A stretch of 34,219 nucleotides of DNA from a virus. Positions 21,212-30,125 of the stretch are shown here, one piece after another. The position numbers and the translations under genes were made by a program. How positions within the stretch are numbered: position 1 is the stretch's first letter; each line of letters opens with the position of its first letter. The stretch lies in the IMG/VR virus record IMGVR_UViG_3300044731_000587, positions 1 through 34,219 of that record, one strand, 5' to 3'. Below the pieces are notes generated by a model, which was not told the DNA's origin, made no database searches, and saw nothing but the letters and a program-made list of their open reading frames with translations.

Positions 21212-23227
21212 TTATCCAATTCGTAATAGTTCAACCGAAGTCGATTCGCTCGAGCTCGTAAAATCTTTAATTTCCTGGACGTAATAATAACCAGATGGAT
21301 TTTCTAAATATACCGGGATCGAAAAATCGAATTCTTGAATATCGAATTCAGTTAATCGAAAGTTTAATTCTACTTTTAAAATGTTATTAGTTAATCCTTC
21401 GAACAGGTTTTTATAGAATGTTTCATATAAATATTGCCACTCTAAATTAAACGTCTGGAAACTTTGAAATTCAAATCCTAAAAACGGTATATTGCCGTTA
21501 ATAATGGTAATATTTTCATTAAATGAAATGTATTTAATTTGAGTATTTTTTCTAAATAAAAATGCAATCCGGGCCTTACCGCTGAACTTCATCCTATCAG
21601 TATAAACTATGCTGGAACTAATAGAAACCGAAGAATCGTAATTATCTAAAAAAATAGTATTAAAATCTTTTTGCTGTATTTGCTGTAATCTGGAATAATT
21701 AAATTCAGATTTAATATAATCGACGTCTTTCGGTAAACTCTCATTTAATATATTAATTGAATAATCAAATGTCGGATCCGGCAAATATCTGAAATTGTTT
21801 TTTTGGCCGTATCCATCAACCTTAAACGTGTAAATAGGATCGTTAGCTAAATCGATTTTATTTTGCCATTCTTTTGCAATGATTTTGGCAGCATTAATTT
21901 CATTAAATGTTACTAATCTAATCTGTTTGTCGTATTCATTAACGATAGGTATTATGCCGAATAAATTAGATATTTCTTTTACGAATTTAGCGCACGTCCA
22001 AGCAGGTAAATTTTCCTGAATATTAAATAACCGGTTATAATGAGATTTAAACGCGTTCGTGATTTTTGAAGCACTGAGCTTTAAATATATTATTTCAAAA
22101 TTCGTTTGCGTCGTGGCAACATTGCCCTTAAATACTTGAACTTCCGCGTAAACACTATTTATTTCAGATGAACCGCTAATACTCGGGTTCGGGGTATTTT
22201 GCATGAAGGCATCGTAAATAACATTTAACTTTATTTGCCCGTTAAAAGATCCGGCCGTTGTCGATGAAATAACCGTTTCCCCTAGTACCGAAGTTACCTG
22301 GTTTAATGTCTGGTAAACAATTATTTTAAACGCCCCGTAAACTAATAAACCAGGTGCCGCGGGTTGTAAATCGGCTTGAAAATCTAATGTAAATTCGTAT
22401 TGCCCTGGAATCTGTAAAAAATATCCCTCATTTAAACGCGCAACCCCCCATTTATCAGTAAATGCGCTTCCATCTAGCTTTTTTACAGCTAACCAGTCGG
22501 TAAAAAATGTTGTAGGTAACCAGGTTTGGCCGCCTGTTAGATCAACCGGTACATTCATAATTAAAGAACATTGTAGTTCCTCAATATTTCGGGTGCCAGT
22601 TTTACAGCTAATTGCAGGAATTAATAAACTTTCAAAATAACTTTCATTATAAATACTTCCGGTAAAAGTATATCCAAAAGTTTCGCCTATTTTTTCGAAT
22701 ATATATTTAACAAAAACAGATGGAACAATTCCGAAAGTATTTAATCTTGTAGTTATTTGAGATTGAACCCCTGAATCATGCAAGGCGTAAACGTAGCCGT
22801 CCGGGTAAGTATTTGAAATCGAACTAATCATTGTGCTCATGGTCCATTTATGGTCCAATGCGCTCATGTCTAATTCACGCAAAAATGTTTGTTTAATTAA
22901 ATCAAAAAATGTTGCGTTATCTGAATTAATTAATAGTTCAATCCGGTCGCCTAAACTTTCAAAAGTAAATTGCGCGGCATTCATTATCTCAATTCCGTTC
23001 GCTAAAACGGAACCGGTTTGTTTAATATATTTTTTTGTCGAATCGTCGCTCCCTTGAACCATCCCTATTGCAGCTAAGTTATTTGCCGTCGATGGTATAT
23101 TAAGCTTGTTGGTGAAGCTCGATTGACGTTCCAGCGTTCCAATGTTCGCAATGCGCCTTGTTGTAGAAATCACGGTCCCCGAATCTAAATCTAAATTCGT
23201 GTCGCCTATTTTAATATTTTGATTCAT
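21212..23227 (-). CDS. Large distal tail / baseplate structural protein, 671 residues
   Basis: Beta-rich protein starting MNQNIKIGDTNLDLDSGTVI. The N-terminal half carries a QSSFTNKLNIPSTANNLAAI pattern seen in uncharacterised tail proteins of Bacteroidota phages. It shares an overlapping stop/start base (23227) with the 570-residue protein and is followed 18 bases later by the tape measure. A distal tail, hub or baseplate role is inferred from position and size; there is no recognised enzymatic motif. Confidence 0.65.
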   Translation of the reverse strand: MNQNIKIGDTNLDLDSGTVISTTRRIANIGTLERQSSFTNKLNIPSTANNLAAIGMVQGSDDSTKKYIKQTGSVLANGIEIMNAAQFTFESLGDRIELLINSDNATFFDLIKQTFLRELDMSALDHKWTMSTMISSISNTYPDGYVYALHDSGVQSQITTRLNTFGIVPSVFVKYIFEKIGETFGYTFTGSIYNESYFESLLIPAISCKTGTRNIEELQCSLIMNVPVDLTGGQTWLPTTFFTDWLAVKKLDGSAFTDKWGVARLNEGYFLQIPGQYEFTLDFQADLQPAAPGLLVYGAFKIIVYQTLNQVTSVLGETVISSTTAGSFNGQIKLNVIYDAFMQNTPNPSISGSSEINSVYAEVQVFKGNVATTQTNFEIIYLKLSASKITNAFKSHYNRLFNIQENLPAWTCAKFVKEISNLFGIIPIVNEYDKQIRLVTFNEINAAKIIAKEWQNKIDLANDPIYTFKVDGYGQKNNFRYLPDPTFDYSINILNESLPKDVDYIKSEFNYSRLQQIQQKDFNTIFLDNYDSSVSISSSIVYTDRMKFSGKARIAFLFRKNTQIKYISFNENITIINGNIPFLGFEFQSFQTFNLEWQYLYETFYKNLFEGLTNNILKVELNFRLTEFDIQEFDFSIPVYLENPSGYYYVQEIKDFTSSSESTSVELLRIG

Positions 23228-24939
23228 TACGCAAATTGATTAAAATATTTCGGCTTAATAAAAGTTAATTCGACGTTATAATAGTTCTCCTTAGTCGATC
23301 TAATATTGAACGTCCCCGGCTCAACTATAACTCCAATCCATTTTGAAATATTTTCATTATACCAATAAATCTTCGGGCTTGTTGGTAAAACTTTCAATCC
23401 TTCCGCTTCGTCTTTTGTTAGCGTATCGCTGCCAACCTGGACGGCCGGCGTAACATTTTTAAAAGTAACATTTTCATAATCTGAAATCGCCGAAATAGAA
23501 TCGAAATAACTTTCATAATTGTCCCCGTTTTCGACTTTTAGCGCCTCATAAATTTTGTGCTCAAACAGCCAATAATCCCAACCGCCTAATGTATTTATCC
23601 ATCTTACGTAAAAAGTCTCGCAGGATTGCTCTATTAGGCGTTTAACGTTAATTGTGATAGGTGCGAAAGCATCCAAAAACAAACCGGTTTCGCCGCGCCC
23701 AAATCTAATTTCAATTTTCTTTGAAACTTGAAGATAATATGAAATTAACGGATCGCTTAATATCAATGCAATATTTAATTTTGCTAAACCGATAAATGGA
23801 CCTGTAACAAACGGCTGTGTTAAATGAGTAGTAACCGAACCGTCGTACCACGTAAAAGTTAATCTAACAAAATAACCTTCATAGTCATACATCGTTTCAT
23901 TCCCTAAAAAAGAAAGGGTAAAAGGAAATCCGTAAAAGTAAACCGGGTTTTTAAATTGTGTAATCCATTGCGGCATTAATTCAGGATAAACCAACGTGCC
24001 CTCGGTATTTCCGTAATATTTGTCGTAATATCCGTTTAACGGATCTCCAATTTGAAACGCGCCAGCAATGCAAGTATTAACATTTCCGCCCGGCGGAAAA
24101 CTATTTGAACTTCCAATCCATTTTTCTAAAATTGAAAAGTAAAAACCGATTGAAAGATTTTCTTCGTTTGTTAGAATATCCGTATCAAATTCCGGTTCTG
24201 TAAAGTTTAAATTTAAAAAACTCCGTAAAGCTCCTGAAATTTCTGCTCGAATTCTACCGAATTTATCTGGGGTAAATCGTAAATCTCTGTAAACTGAATT
24301 TGTTCGGTTTTCTGTAATCCTTAAAACAGCATAAAAGTTTAGTCTGGATTCCAGATTAAATTTAATATTCGGTGTTGGAAAACCCGGAATATAACTCCAT
24401 TGTAAATGCACAATAGTTCCAACTATGGAATAAATATTTATTCTTGGATACCAATTCGGAATGCCGTCAAAATAAATAACTTGAATGAATGTATTTACTA
24501 CAAATTCCCCTACATTTTCGCCCGCATCAAAAACGTAAGTATCTTGTTCCGTATCTACGCTTAAATTAACACTAAAATCCGTTCGTTGCATTGTAATTAC
24601 AACCGGATTAAATGCAGCCACAACCGTAACATCCATTTCAACATTTAATCCCACATTAGGCGGTAAAACAACAAACCGCGTAAAAGTTGCGGGATACATA
24701 ACAAATAACATTGTATCAATTGTAACGTCATTTCCGTTTATATTAATTATTTCAGTTTCAATATAATTGTTAACCGAAAACAAAACAAAAACTTTATCCC
24801 CTACATTTAATAAACCGGCATCGTCATAATTAAATTGAAAATATGCTAGATTAAATGTTGATCGAATAAAACCAACAGACGTTCTAATTCCTTGTTGGTA
24901 TTTTTTTGATTTAATATTTTGATCAATTATTGTTGCCAT
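23227..24939 (-). CDS. Large tail-associated structural protein, 570 residues
   Basis: Almost entirely beta-rich and aromatic. The segment CETFYVRWINTLGGWDYWLF near residue 440 resembles a motif of tail proteins in Bacteroidota phages and prophages. No catalytic motif is seen. Position between the tail completion gene and the 671-residue protein fits a tail tip or baseplate component. The start overlaps its upstream neighbour by 13 bases. Confidence 0.65.
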   Translation of the reverse strand: MATIIDQNIKSKKYQQGIRTSVGFIRSTFNLAYFQFNYDDAGLLNVGDKVFVLFSVNNYIETEIININGNDVTIDTMLFVMYPATFTRFVVLPPNVGLNVEMDVTVVAAFNPVVITMQRTDFSVNLSVDTEQDTYVFDAGENVGEFVVNTFIQVIYFDGIPNWYPRINIYSIVGTIVHLQWSYIPGFPTPNIKFNLESRLNFYAVLRITENRTNSVYRDLRFTPDKFGRIRAEISGALRSFLNLNFTEPEFDTDILTNEENLSIGFYFSILEKWIGSSNSFPPGGNVNTCIAGAFQIGDPLNGYYDKYYGNTEGTLVYPELMPQWITQFKNPVYFYGFPFTLSFLGNETMYDYEGYFVRLTFTWYDGSVTTHLTQPFVTGPFIGLAKLNIALILSDPLISYYLQVSKKIEIRFGRGETGLFLDAFAPITINVKRLIEQSCETFYVRWINTLGGWDYWLFEHKIYEALKVENGDNYESYFDSISAISDYENVTFKNVTPAVQVGSDTLTKDEAEGLKVLPTSPKIYWYNENISKWIGVIVEPGTFNIRSTKENYYNVELTFIKPKYFNQFA

Positions 24940-25415
24940 ATTTCCGTTTTTACGCTTTTAACATAATCCAAAATTAATCTTTTACTTAATGCCTCAATTC
25001 TCCCGTCGTTGATAACCGAATTAATTATGCCGGTTGGCTTGCTCATTTTTTTATAATTCTGCTCAGTTCTGTGAAGCAAATCCCCTTTTTGATGGATCTT
25101 CCTTGCGATAATAAACGCTAATGATTTTTTCGAAATTTTATCTTTTGGAATGATCCCTTTTAGATCAATCCATTTTAGGATTATTTTTTTTAAACTTCCG
25201 TCCCCGCTTGCGCTGGTTGGTTTACGCCCGTATTCAAGGCCGAAAATAAATTTCCTTCCGTAAAGTTTATAGGAATCAAGCGTTATTTTTGATTCTAAAC
25301 TATCTTTTGTTTTACCGCTTGCCGTTGTCCCGGCCGCATCCAGGGAAGCCCGAAGGTCCTGAATTAACTTTTTATCGAATTCATCTAATGTTTTTTTATC
25401 GATCGACAAGCTCAT
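24927..25415 (-). CDS. HK97 gp10-like tail completion protein, 162 residues
   Basis: Has the basic, helical pattern of this morphogenesis family: EFDKKLIQDLRASLDAAGTT, GRKFIFGLEYGRKPTSASGD, then KKSLAFIIARKIHQKGDLL near residue 105. These proteins join the head and tail or finish the tail tube. It follows the IPT-containing protein by one base. The assignment rests on pattern similarity and synteny rather than on a named catalytic site. Confidence 0.65.
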   Translation of the reverse strand: MSLSIDKKTLDEFDKKLIQDLRASLDAAGTTASGKTKDSLESKITLDSYKLYGRKFIFGLEYGRKPTSASGDGSLKKIILKWIDLKGIIPKDKISKKSLAFIIARKIHQKGDLLHRTEQNYKKMSKPTGIINSVINDGRIEALSKRLILDYVKSVKTEIWQQ

Positions 25416-25416
25416 T

Positions 25417-26145
25417 TTAAGCGGTTCTAATGGTTAAACAGTTGTATAACGTCCATTGCATTGAATCCGGGTTAATGATCGTTACAGAACGGGTACCGGT
25501 CAAGGCGGCATTATCTACGGTTATATTTAATAAAATATCCGTATCCGAATTGAACTGAATTAGATTAATTGTAATTAATTCCCCGTTAATTATAACGTTC
25601 GCGCCGTCAACGAACCCGCTTCCTAAAATATGAAATTCGGTCGTTTCGCCCTGAATGAATGTATCACTACTAACCGAGCTAATTACAGGATCCGAATAAT
25701 AGAACGGTGCTTGCGGGCAATATGCTTCCTCAGGTTTTAATTTTACCTGGAATTGCAAAACGATCCCGGTTAGGTTTTGATCAAGGAAGTTAAACACGTC
25801 GTTTAAGCTAACTTCATCGACGTCTTGAACCTCTGGGTGCGAAATGAGATTAATTATAAACTGGTTAGCTATTTGACGCCTTATTTCGCTTATCTGGTTG
25901 TGCTGTTCCTGGGTGAACTCAGGTTGCGACTTATCGCAAAACAAAATTATAGGCGAATATTTTTCACGAACCTGGGCGAATCTGGAATCCCGGATAAACT
26001 TAAAATCAATCGGTTGGTCCATGAATACACAAGGCAAACTAACGTTATCGGCCTGCACGTTCTGTAACCACTTTGGGCCGCTGTAAAATAATCCGGCGCC
26101 CATTATAGGGTTAGAACAGGATTTTAATATTTCAATTATTCTCAT
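25417..26145 (-). CDS. Tail terminator-like protein with a C-terminal IPT/TIG domain, 242 residues
   Basis: The first 145 residues (RIIEILKSCSNPIMGAGLFY, ILFCDKSQPE, IVLQFQVKLKPEE) look like the small alpha/beta proteins that finish the tail tube. A short linker leads to an Ig-like IPT/TIG domain at about 155-240, with the pattern ISSVSSDTFIQGETTEFHIL, GSGFVDGANVIING and LTGTRSVTIINPD. IPT domains often bind sugars or decorate virions. The fusion is unusual and could expose a binding module near the neck or tail end. Confidence 0.65.
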   Translation of the reverse strand: MRIIEILKSCSNPIMGAGLFYSGPKWLQNVQADNVSLPCVFMDQPIDFKFIRDSRFAQVREKYSPIILFCDKSQPEFTQEQHNQISEIRRQIANQFIINLISHPEVQDVDEVSLNDVFNFLDQNLTGIVLQFQVKLKPEEAYCPQAPFYYSDPVISSVSSDTFIQGETTEFHILGSGFVDGANVIINGELITINLIQFNSDTDILLNITVDNAALTGTRSVTIINPDSMQWTLYNCLTIRTA

Positions 26146-26146
26146 T

Positions 26147-26281
26147 TTATTTTTTGTGTTTACGTTCGTTTTCCTGCATGATTAATTTTTCGTAACGCTG
26201 GTTAAACTTTTTTAATTCGGATCGCATTTTAAAAGTTAAATTAACCTCATACACCGATAAATCTAAAACAGCGCTAAACAT
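26147..26281 (-). CDS. Small basic protein, 44 residues, coupled to the tail chaperone-like gene
   Basis: Reads MFSAVLDLSVYEVNLTFK, then RSELKKFNQRYEKLIMQE and a basic end NERKHKK. The ATG overlaps the upstream stop (TAATG, shared base 26281), so it would be translated by re-initiation. Its position matches the second of a pair of tail-assembly chaperones, which many phages produce by frameshifting. No slippery site was seen at the junction, and the function is inferred only from this layout. Confidence 0.6.
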   Translation of the reverse strand: MFSAVLDLSVYEVNLTFKMRSELKKFNQRYEKLIMQENERKHKK

Positions 26282-26955
26282 TAACGGGTTGCCTTCTGAG
26301 AGCGAATAAACCGTGCTGAATTTACCAAACTTTTCCAGCTGCTGAATTCCAGCTCGGGTTTCGAGCTCGGAATAACCTTCATTGCTTCCCGTTGTTTTTG
26401 TACTGAATGTTGCAATTTGTTCAAAAAAAAAGCTGAAACCGGATAAGCAATGTAAACAGGCATGTTCATAACATCGTTATTTGCAATGTTTTCTATTTCT
26501 TTTCGAGCTTCAATTTCCCGGTCCTTAAACTTGCCTTTGTAGATCAACGCCGCAATCATTAGTGGAATCTTTTCGCAAAAGTTTGTTTGATCATTTGAGA
26601 TTGTTTTCTCGAAAATCTCCATGCAACCGTAACTCATGTTACCCGGATCGATGGAAGTTTTGTAAATATTACCGCCGCAAGTAAATTCAGAAGGCGTTGC
26701 CCAATCTTCCTTATCCAATTTTGTTTCCAGAATAAAATTGTATGCAGGCGCCGCAATTTTCGTAATGATTTCGTAAGGTAAATCCATTAATTCGGACTTC
26801 TCTAACGTCGAAACTATGCTTGCCAGGGTAACTAAATCCTTATCATTATTACCGGTCGCCCACTGCAATAAATCGATCGTTTGCCCAACGGTTAGATCTT
26901 CCCAGGATCCCGCAATTAAAAATGTTTTTCCGTTTAATTCGAATGGTAAATTCAT
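26281..26955 (-). CDS. Tail assembly chaperone-like protein, 224 residues
   Basis: Helical protein beginning MNLPFELNGKTFLIAGSWED with LTVGQTIDLLQWATGNNDKD, a pattern seen in gpG-like tail chaperones. The rest is mixed helix with EIFEKTISN and IALIYKGKFKD-type segments, then a positively charged end. It lies between the large terminase and the small 44-residue gene. A chaperone should be near the tape measure; here about 5 kb of tail genes separate them, so the assignment is provisional. Confidence 0.55.
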   Translation of the reverse strand: MNLPFELNGKTFLIAGSWEDLTVGQTIDLLQWATGNNDKDLVTLASIVSTLEKSELMDLPYEIITKIAAPAYNFILETKLDKEDWATPSEFTCGGNIYKTSIDPGNMSYGCMEIFEKTISNDQTNFCEKIPLMIAALIYKGKFKDREIEARKEIENIANNDVMNMPVYIAYPVSAFFLNKLQHSVQKQREAMKVIPSSKPELEFSSWKSLVNSARFIRSQKATR

Positions 26956-26961
26956 ATTTTT

Positions 26962-28188
26962 TTATCTTTTGCCAGGTGTTGTAATGATTGAATCTTTTGT
27001 TTTTCTGCCAAGCAAACCAGTTACGCCGTAACGTATTGCGTCTAAAGCATGGTTAAAACGATCAACCGGTTTGTTAATACTTTTGCCTAATGAATCTGTT
27101 TGCCAAATGTAATTCTTTATTTCTTTTTGAATGTTAGGACTTCGAATTACATAAACAGGATATTGTTTAACTTTTTGGATCCCCTGAATAATGGAATCCG
27201 GTCCCTTTAAAATTGGCTGGATATTAAACCCGGTAATTAATATTTCCCGGATCGATTTTGGTTCGGCCGAATCGGCAAAAATTGTATCGTTTCTTTTAAT
27301 GCCTGCTTCGCTCATTCGCTTGCAAATTTCCGGATTTGTTAAACCATAATCGTAAATAAGCTCCTGGACGTAAATTGCGCCCTCTGACAACCTAATGTGA
27401 ACTAACGCGGTTGGATCGTTCGTAAAACCGAAATCCAGGGCGTAACATTCCATTTTAAAATTAGCTGGCATTGCCTCGAATGATTTCCAGTTATTATAAA
27501 CTTTACCCCTTTTACCGCCGCCCCAAAATCCGTAAACATCGGAACGGGCCGCTTCCGGATCTTCGATAATCATTCTTTCCAGAACTTTTATGTAATCTGG
27601 GTGCAAATTTTTATAGTTATCTTTATAGGTGGCATGAATTAGCAAAGTATCTTCCGGCCTAACCTTATCATGAAATTCAGATTTTAAAAAACAATCTTCG
27701 TTATCCGTGTTATAGGTGAATATTATTTCCAGTTCGGCGCCCTTCATCGATCGTAAACTTTTATCCAATTTATCGAAATCATCTTTGCCGACTTCATCGG
27801 CTTCCTCAATCCAGACAAACGTTGCTTCGGTTATCGACTTCATTTTAGCGGTCGAATTACCGGACGCGGCCCGAAACCCCTTTGCGAAGATCCGGTTACC
27901 GGTTCCCAGGTGGGTAATTTGCATTGTGTTTTCCAGTATATGAAAATCATTCTGCAATTTTTTTTCCTCGATAATATCAACAATTTGCTGGAATGAGCTT
28001 CCGCGAATATCGGCGTAATGTTGCCGGGCTAAAATGCCGCGAAAATACTCAGGCGAATATAACTTGGTTATAGCGTATTGCGCAACCTCAAACGAACGTC
28101 CGGCACCCCGGCCCCCGAATAAGTGCTTATATCGCTTCTTTTGCTTGTATAAATCGACGTATGCCGAATTAACGCTTAGCTGTTTCAT
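26962..28188 (-). CDS. terL: Terminase large subunit, 408 residues
   Basis: ATPase and nuclease of the DNA packaging motor. The Walker A-like motif is GGRGAGRS at 25-32 and the Walker B is VWIEEAD at 125-131. In the C-terminal RNase H-type nuclease, Asp252 (ALDFGFTND), Asp306 (IFADSAEP) and Asp383 (HALDAIRYG) are the three acidic residues. In the P-loop the usual lysine is arginine. The organisation is that of PBSX-type terminases. The start overlaps the end of the small terminase gene by 20 bases. Confidence 0.95.
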   Translation of the reverse strand: MKQLSVNSAYVDLYKQKKRYKHLFGGRGAGRSFEVAQYAITKLYSPEYFRGILARQHYADIRGSSFQQIVDIIEEKKLQNDFHILENTMQITHLGTGNRIFAKGFRAASGNSTAKMKSITEATFVWIEEADEVGKDDFDKLDKSLRSMKGAELEIIFTYNTDNEDCFLKSEFHDKVRPEDTLLIHATYKDNYKNLHPDYIKVLERMIIEDPEAARSDVYGFWGGGKRGKVYNNWKSFEAMPANFKMECYALDFGFTNDPTALVHIRLSEGAIYVQELIYDYGLTNPEICKRMSEAGIKRNDTIFADSAEPKSIREILITGFNIQPILKGPDSIIQGIQKVKQYPVYVIRSPNIQKEIKNYIWQTDSLGKSINKPVDRFNHALDAIRYGVTGLLGRKTKDSIITTPGKR

Positions 28189-28495
28189 CCATGTTCGTAA
28201 AAATAACGCGCAATGGTTCCCCGTCCTTGCCGGCGTGCTCGAACTTCTGGGTTACAGTTCCCCAACCCCGGTTTAATAAAACTTCCGAAGCGCGAATATC
28301 CCCTTTAGTTGCCTTGGCTCTTAATGCGATCAAAATTGCCTTGGCAGCGCAAACGCCGTCCTTTTCTTCGCTTAAAACTTCTGCTAATAGTGTATCTAAT
28401 TCAGGCAATTTTGGCGGGCGCCCGTTCGGGTTTCCGCTGGTCCCCTTTTCGAAGGGTTTTGCGCCTTCCGGGGTTTCTCCTTTTTTGAACGGCAT
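28169..28495 (-). CDS. Terminase small subunit-like protein (DUF5681-type), 108 residues
   Basis: The N-terminal GTSGNPNGRPPKLPEL is the signature of DUF5681-like proteins, which often precede the large terminase. It is followed by a helical part (AKAILIALRAKATKGDIRAS) with EVLLNRGWGTVTQKFEH. The frame is open up to 28543, but that stretch overlaps the methyltransferase gene. The ATG at 28493-28495 follows an A-rich leader and gives the expected KKGETPEG start. It should recognise the packaging site and recruit TerL. Confidence 0.8.
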   Translation of the reverse strand: MPFKKGETPEGAKPFEKGTSGNPNGRPPKLPELDTLLAEVLSEEKDGVCAAKAILIALRAKATKGDIRASEVLLNRGWGTVTQKFEHAGKDGEPLRVIFTNMDETAKR

Positions 28496-28527
28496 AATCG
28501 ATTTTATTTGTGTTTTATTTCTGTTAA

Positions 28528-29271
28528 TTATTCGTTGCTGCAAAAAATATACGTGTTAGGCGGGTAAAATGGATACGTTTCTAAATGCAGCGGAATCGTT
28601 CTGGAACTTTTAACTAATTTAAACAATGTTTTTAACTTTTCGATAACTGTAACATAGGTGCTAATTTTATTATCCATGTCGAAGGAATATTCGAAAACCA
28701 TTTTTTTAATATTTAAATTGTTTTCCAGCTCATTAATAATTGGGATTTCAGCGCCCTCAATATTCATTTTGATACAATTATAACCGTCCTTAATCAGTGA
28801 ATTAAACCCGGCGGCCGTTACGCTGGTTACGGTTATGTTTTTCTTTTTACTGCTATTTAGATAATTGCCGTAAAGCGTGTGGCGCCTGAACGAAGCCGGG
28901 TTAGTAGATTCATAAAAGTTTAATGTTTTGCCGTCTTGGCTTTGCGGAACAACCGCCGCTTTAATGATCTCGATTTTATCGGTAACATTATTTAATTCGG
29001 CATTTATCCGGATCATTTCACAATTATCAATTTGCGGTTCGTATGCTCTAACCTTGCAACCTTTTACAGCTGCATAACAAGCAAACGCCCCAATGTTAGC
29101 TCCCAGGTCCAACCACTTTTCGCCCTCGTTGATCGTAAACGGTAACATCGGTTTTTGATATGCTTTTCTAACCCAAGTTTCATCAATACTTTTTTGGTCG
29201 CTGGATCCATCACGTAAGGCGAATTTACCGGCTGTTTTCGTGTTCTTTGGAATGTAGATTGTTTTATTCAT
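28528..29271 (-). CDS. FkbM-type SAM-dependent methyltransferase, 247 residues
   Basis: The SAM-binding motif I is WLDLGANIGAFACYAA (53-68), motif II is VRAYEPQ (74-80), and KMNIEGAEIP (168-177) is the FkbM-specific acidic motif. FkbM enzymes usually methylate hydroxyl groups of small molecules or sugars. The gene overlaps the TET/JBP-like dioxygenase by eight bases and precedes the terminase. An O-methyl transfer onto the hydroxyl created by the dioxygenase is a plausible but unproven role. It does not have the PC or ENV motifs of a DNA cytosine-5 methyltransferase. Confidence 0.82.
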   Translation of the reverse strand: MNKTIYIPKNTKTAGKFALRDGSSDQKSIDETWVRKAYQKPMLPFTINEGEKWLDLGANIGAFACYAAVKGCKVRAYEPQIDNCEMIRINAELNNVTDKIEIIKAAVVPQSQDGKTLNFYESTNPASFRRHTLYGNYLNSSKKKNITVTSVTAAGFNSLIKDGYNCIKMNIEGAEIPIINELENNLNIKKMVFEYSFDMDNKISTYVTVIEKLKTLFKLVKSSRTIPLHLETYPFYPPNTYIFCSNE

Positions 29272-30124
29272 TATTTAGGTTTTTAAGGTGCTTTTTATAT
29301 CCGGTTAGCAAGTTTGGATCGCTTCGCCAACGGGATTCGATTTCGTTCCGGATTTCTTTTATTCGTTCTAATTCTAATTCGTACGGGTAACAATTTTTCA
29401 TGGTTGCCAGACTGTAAAAAACGCAAGAACTCCGGAACCCGTTTTCCTCGATTTGTTTTATAGGTGTAACGCCGTGAATGATCGCTTGCCCGTCAAATAA
29501 AATTAGCGCGCCGTCGCCCTGTTCGAATCCAATATTATATTCAGGGCAAATTAAATTACCGCCAATAATACCTTCTTTAATGATCAAAACATTTGAGTAA
29601 ACATTTTTGAAATTACCCGTGTCCCGGTGGTATTTAATAGCATGGTTTACATTAATGTTAATCGTTGTAAAAGGGGTATTTTTAATTAAATATTCCTTTT
29701 CAACATTTTCATCAATGATCTTTAAATTCATTTCGTATTGCTCAGGTAAAAGTTCCTTATAGATTTCATTAATTATTAAGCTGAAATCCATTACGGCGGC
29801 CGAAGATTTTTTTTGATTTTTTGTATCGGCGGTTATCCTGCAATAATTATTTCTATTCGGCACCCTGGGCAACGATCCGAAAATTGCTGCTTGGGAAGCT
29901 ATCCCGTTGCTTCTGGCACTTTTAGTGAATTTGATTTTATTAACTATTTTTTTTAATTTATTAATCTTTTCACTATCTATAATTTTATAAATAATGATCG
30001 CTTTTCCGCCTTCGTAGATAATGCAATCTTTATTTATGATCCTTGCGCAATCGGTTTTTTTCGGGGTTGTTTTTAATAAATGATCGAAATTGATTTCGGA
30101 TTTATTAACGTGTAAAACTTCCAT
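29264..30124 (-). CDS. TET/JBP-like 2-oxoglutarate/Fe(II) dioxygenase, 286 residues
   Basis: The C-terminal half has a double-stranded beta-helix signature. TTININVNHAIKYHRDTGNF supplies His166 and Asp168 (HxD), IIGGNLICPE is the typical strand turn, and FDGQAIIHGVTPI supplies His217, with Arg231 (RSS) binding 2-oxoglutarate. The HRDTGN, GG-L and HGVTP-RSS-VFYSL spacing is that of TET/JBP-type phage enzymes, which hydroxylate 5-methyl groups in DNA. No cytosine-5 methyltransferase is encoded, so the substrate may be thymine or host-made 5-methylcytosine. It is coupled to its neighbours. Confidence 0.8.
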   Translation of the reverse strand: MEVLHVNKSEINFDHLLKTTPKKTDCARIINKDCIIYEGGKAIIIYKIIDSEKINKLKKIVNKIKFTKSARSNGIASQAAIFGSLPRVPNRNNYCRITADTKNQKKSSAAVMDFSLIINEIYKELLPEQYEMNLKIIDENVEKEYLIKNTPFTTININVNHAIKYHRDTGNFKNVYSNVLIIKEGIIGGNLICPEYNIGFEQGDGALILFDGQAIIHGVTPIKQIEENGFRSSCVFYSLATMKNCYPYELELERIKEIRNEIESRWRSDPNLLTGYKKHLKNLNNE

Positions 30125-30125
30125 T

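Noticed and set aside
26270-26300. Programmed frameshift joining the chaperone-like gene and the 44-residue gene
   Set aside because: No slippery heptamer was seen near the stop; the TAATG overlap is better explained by re-initiation.
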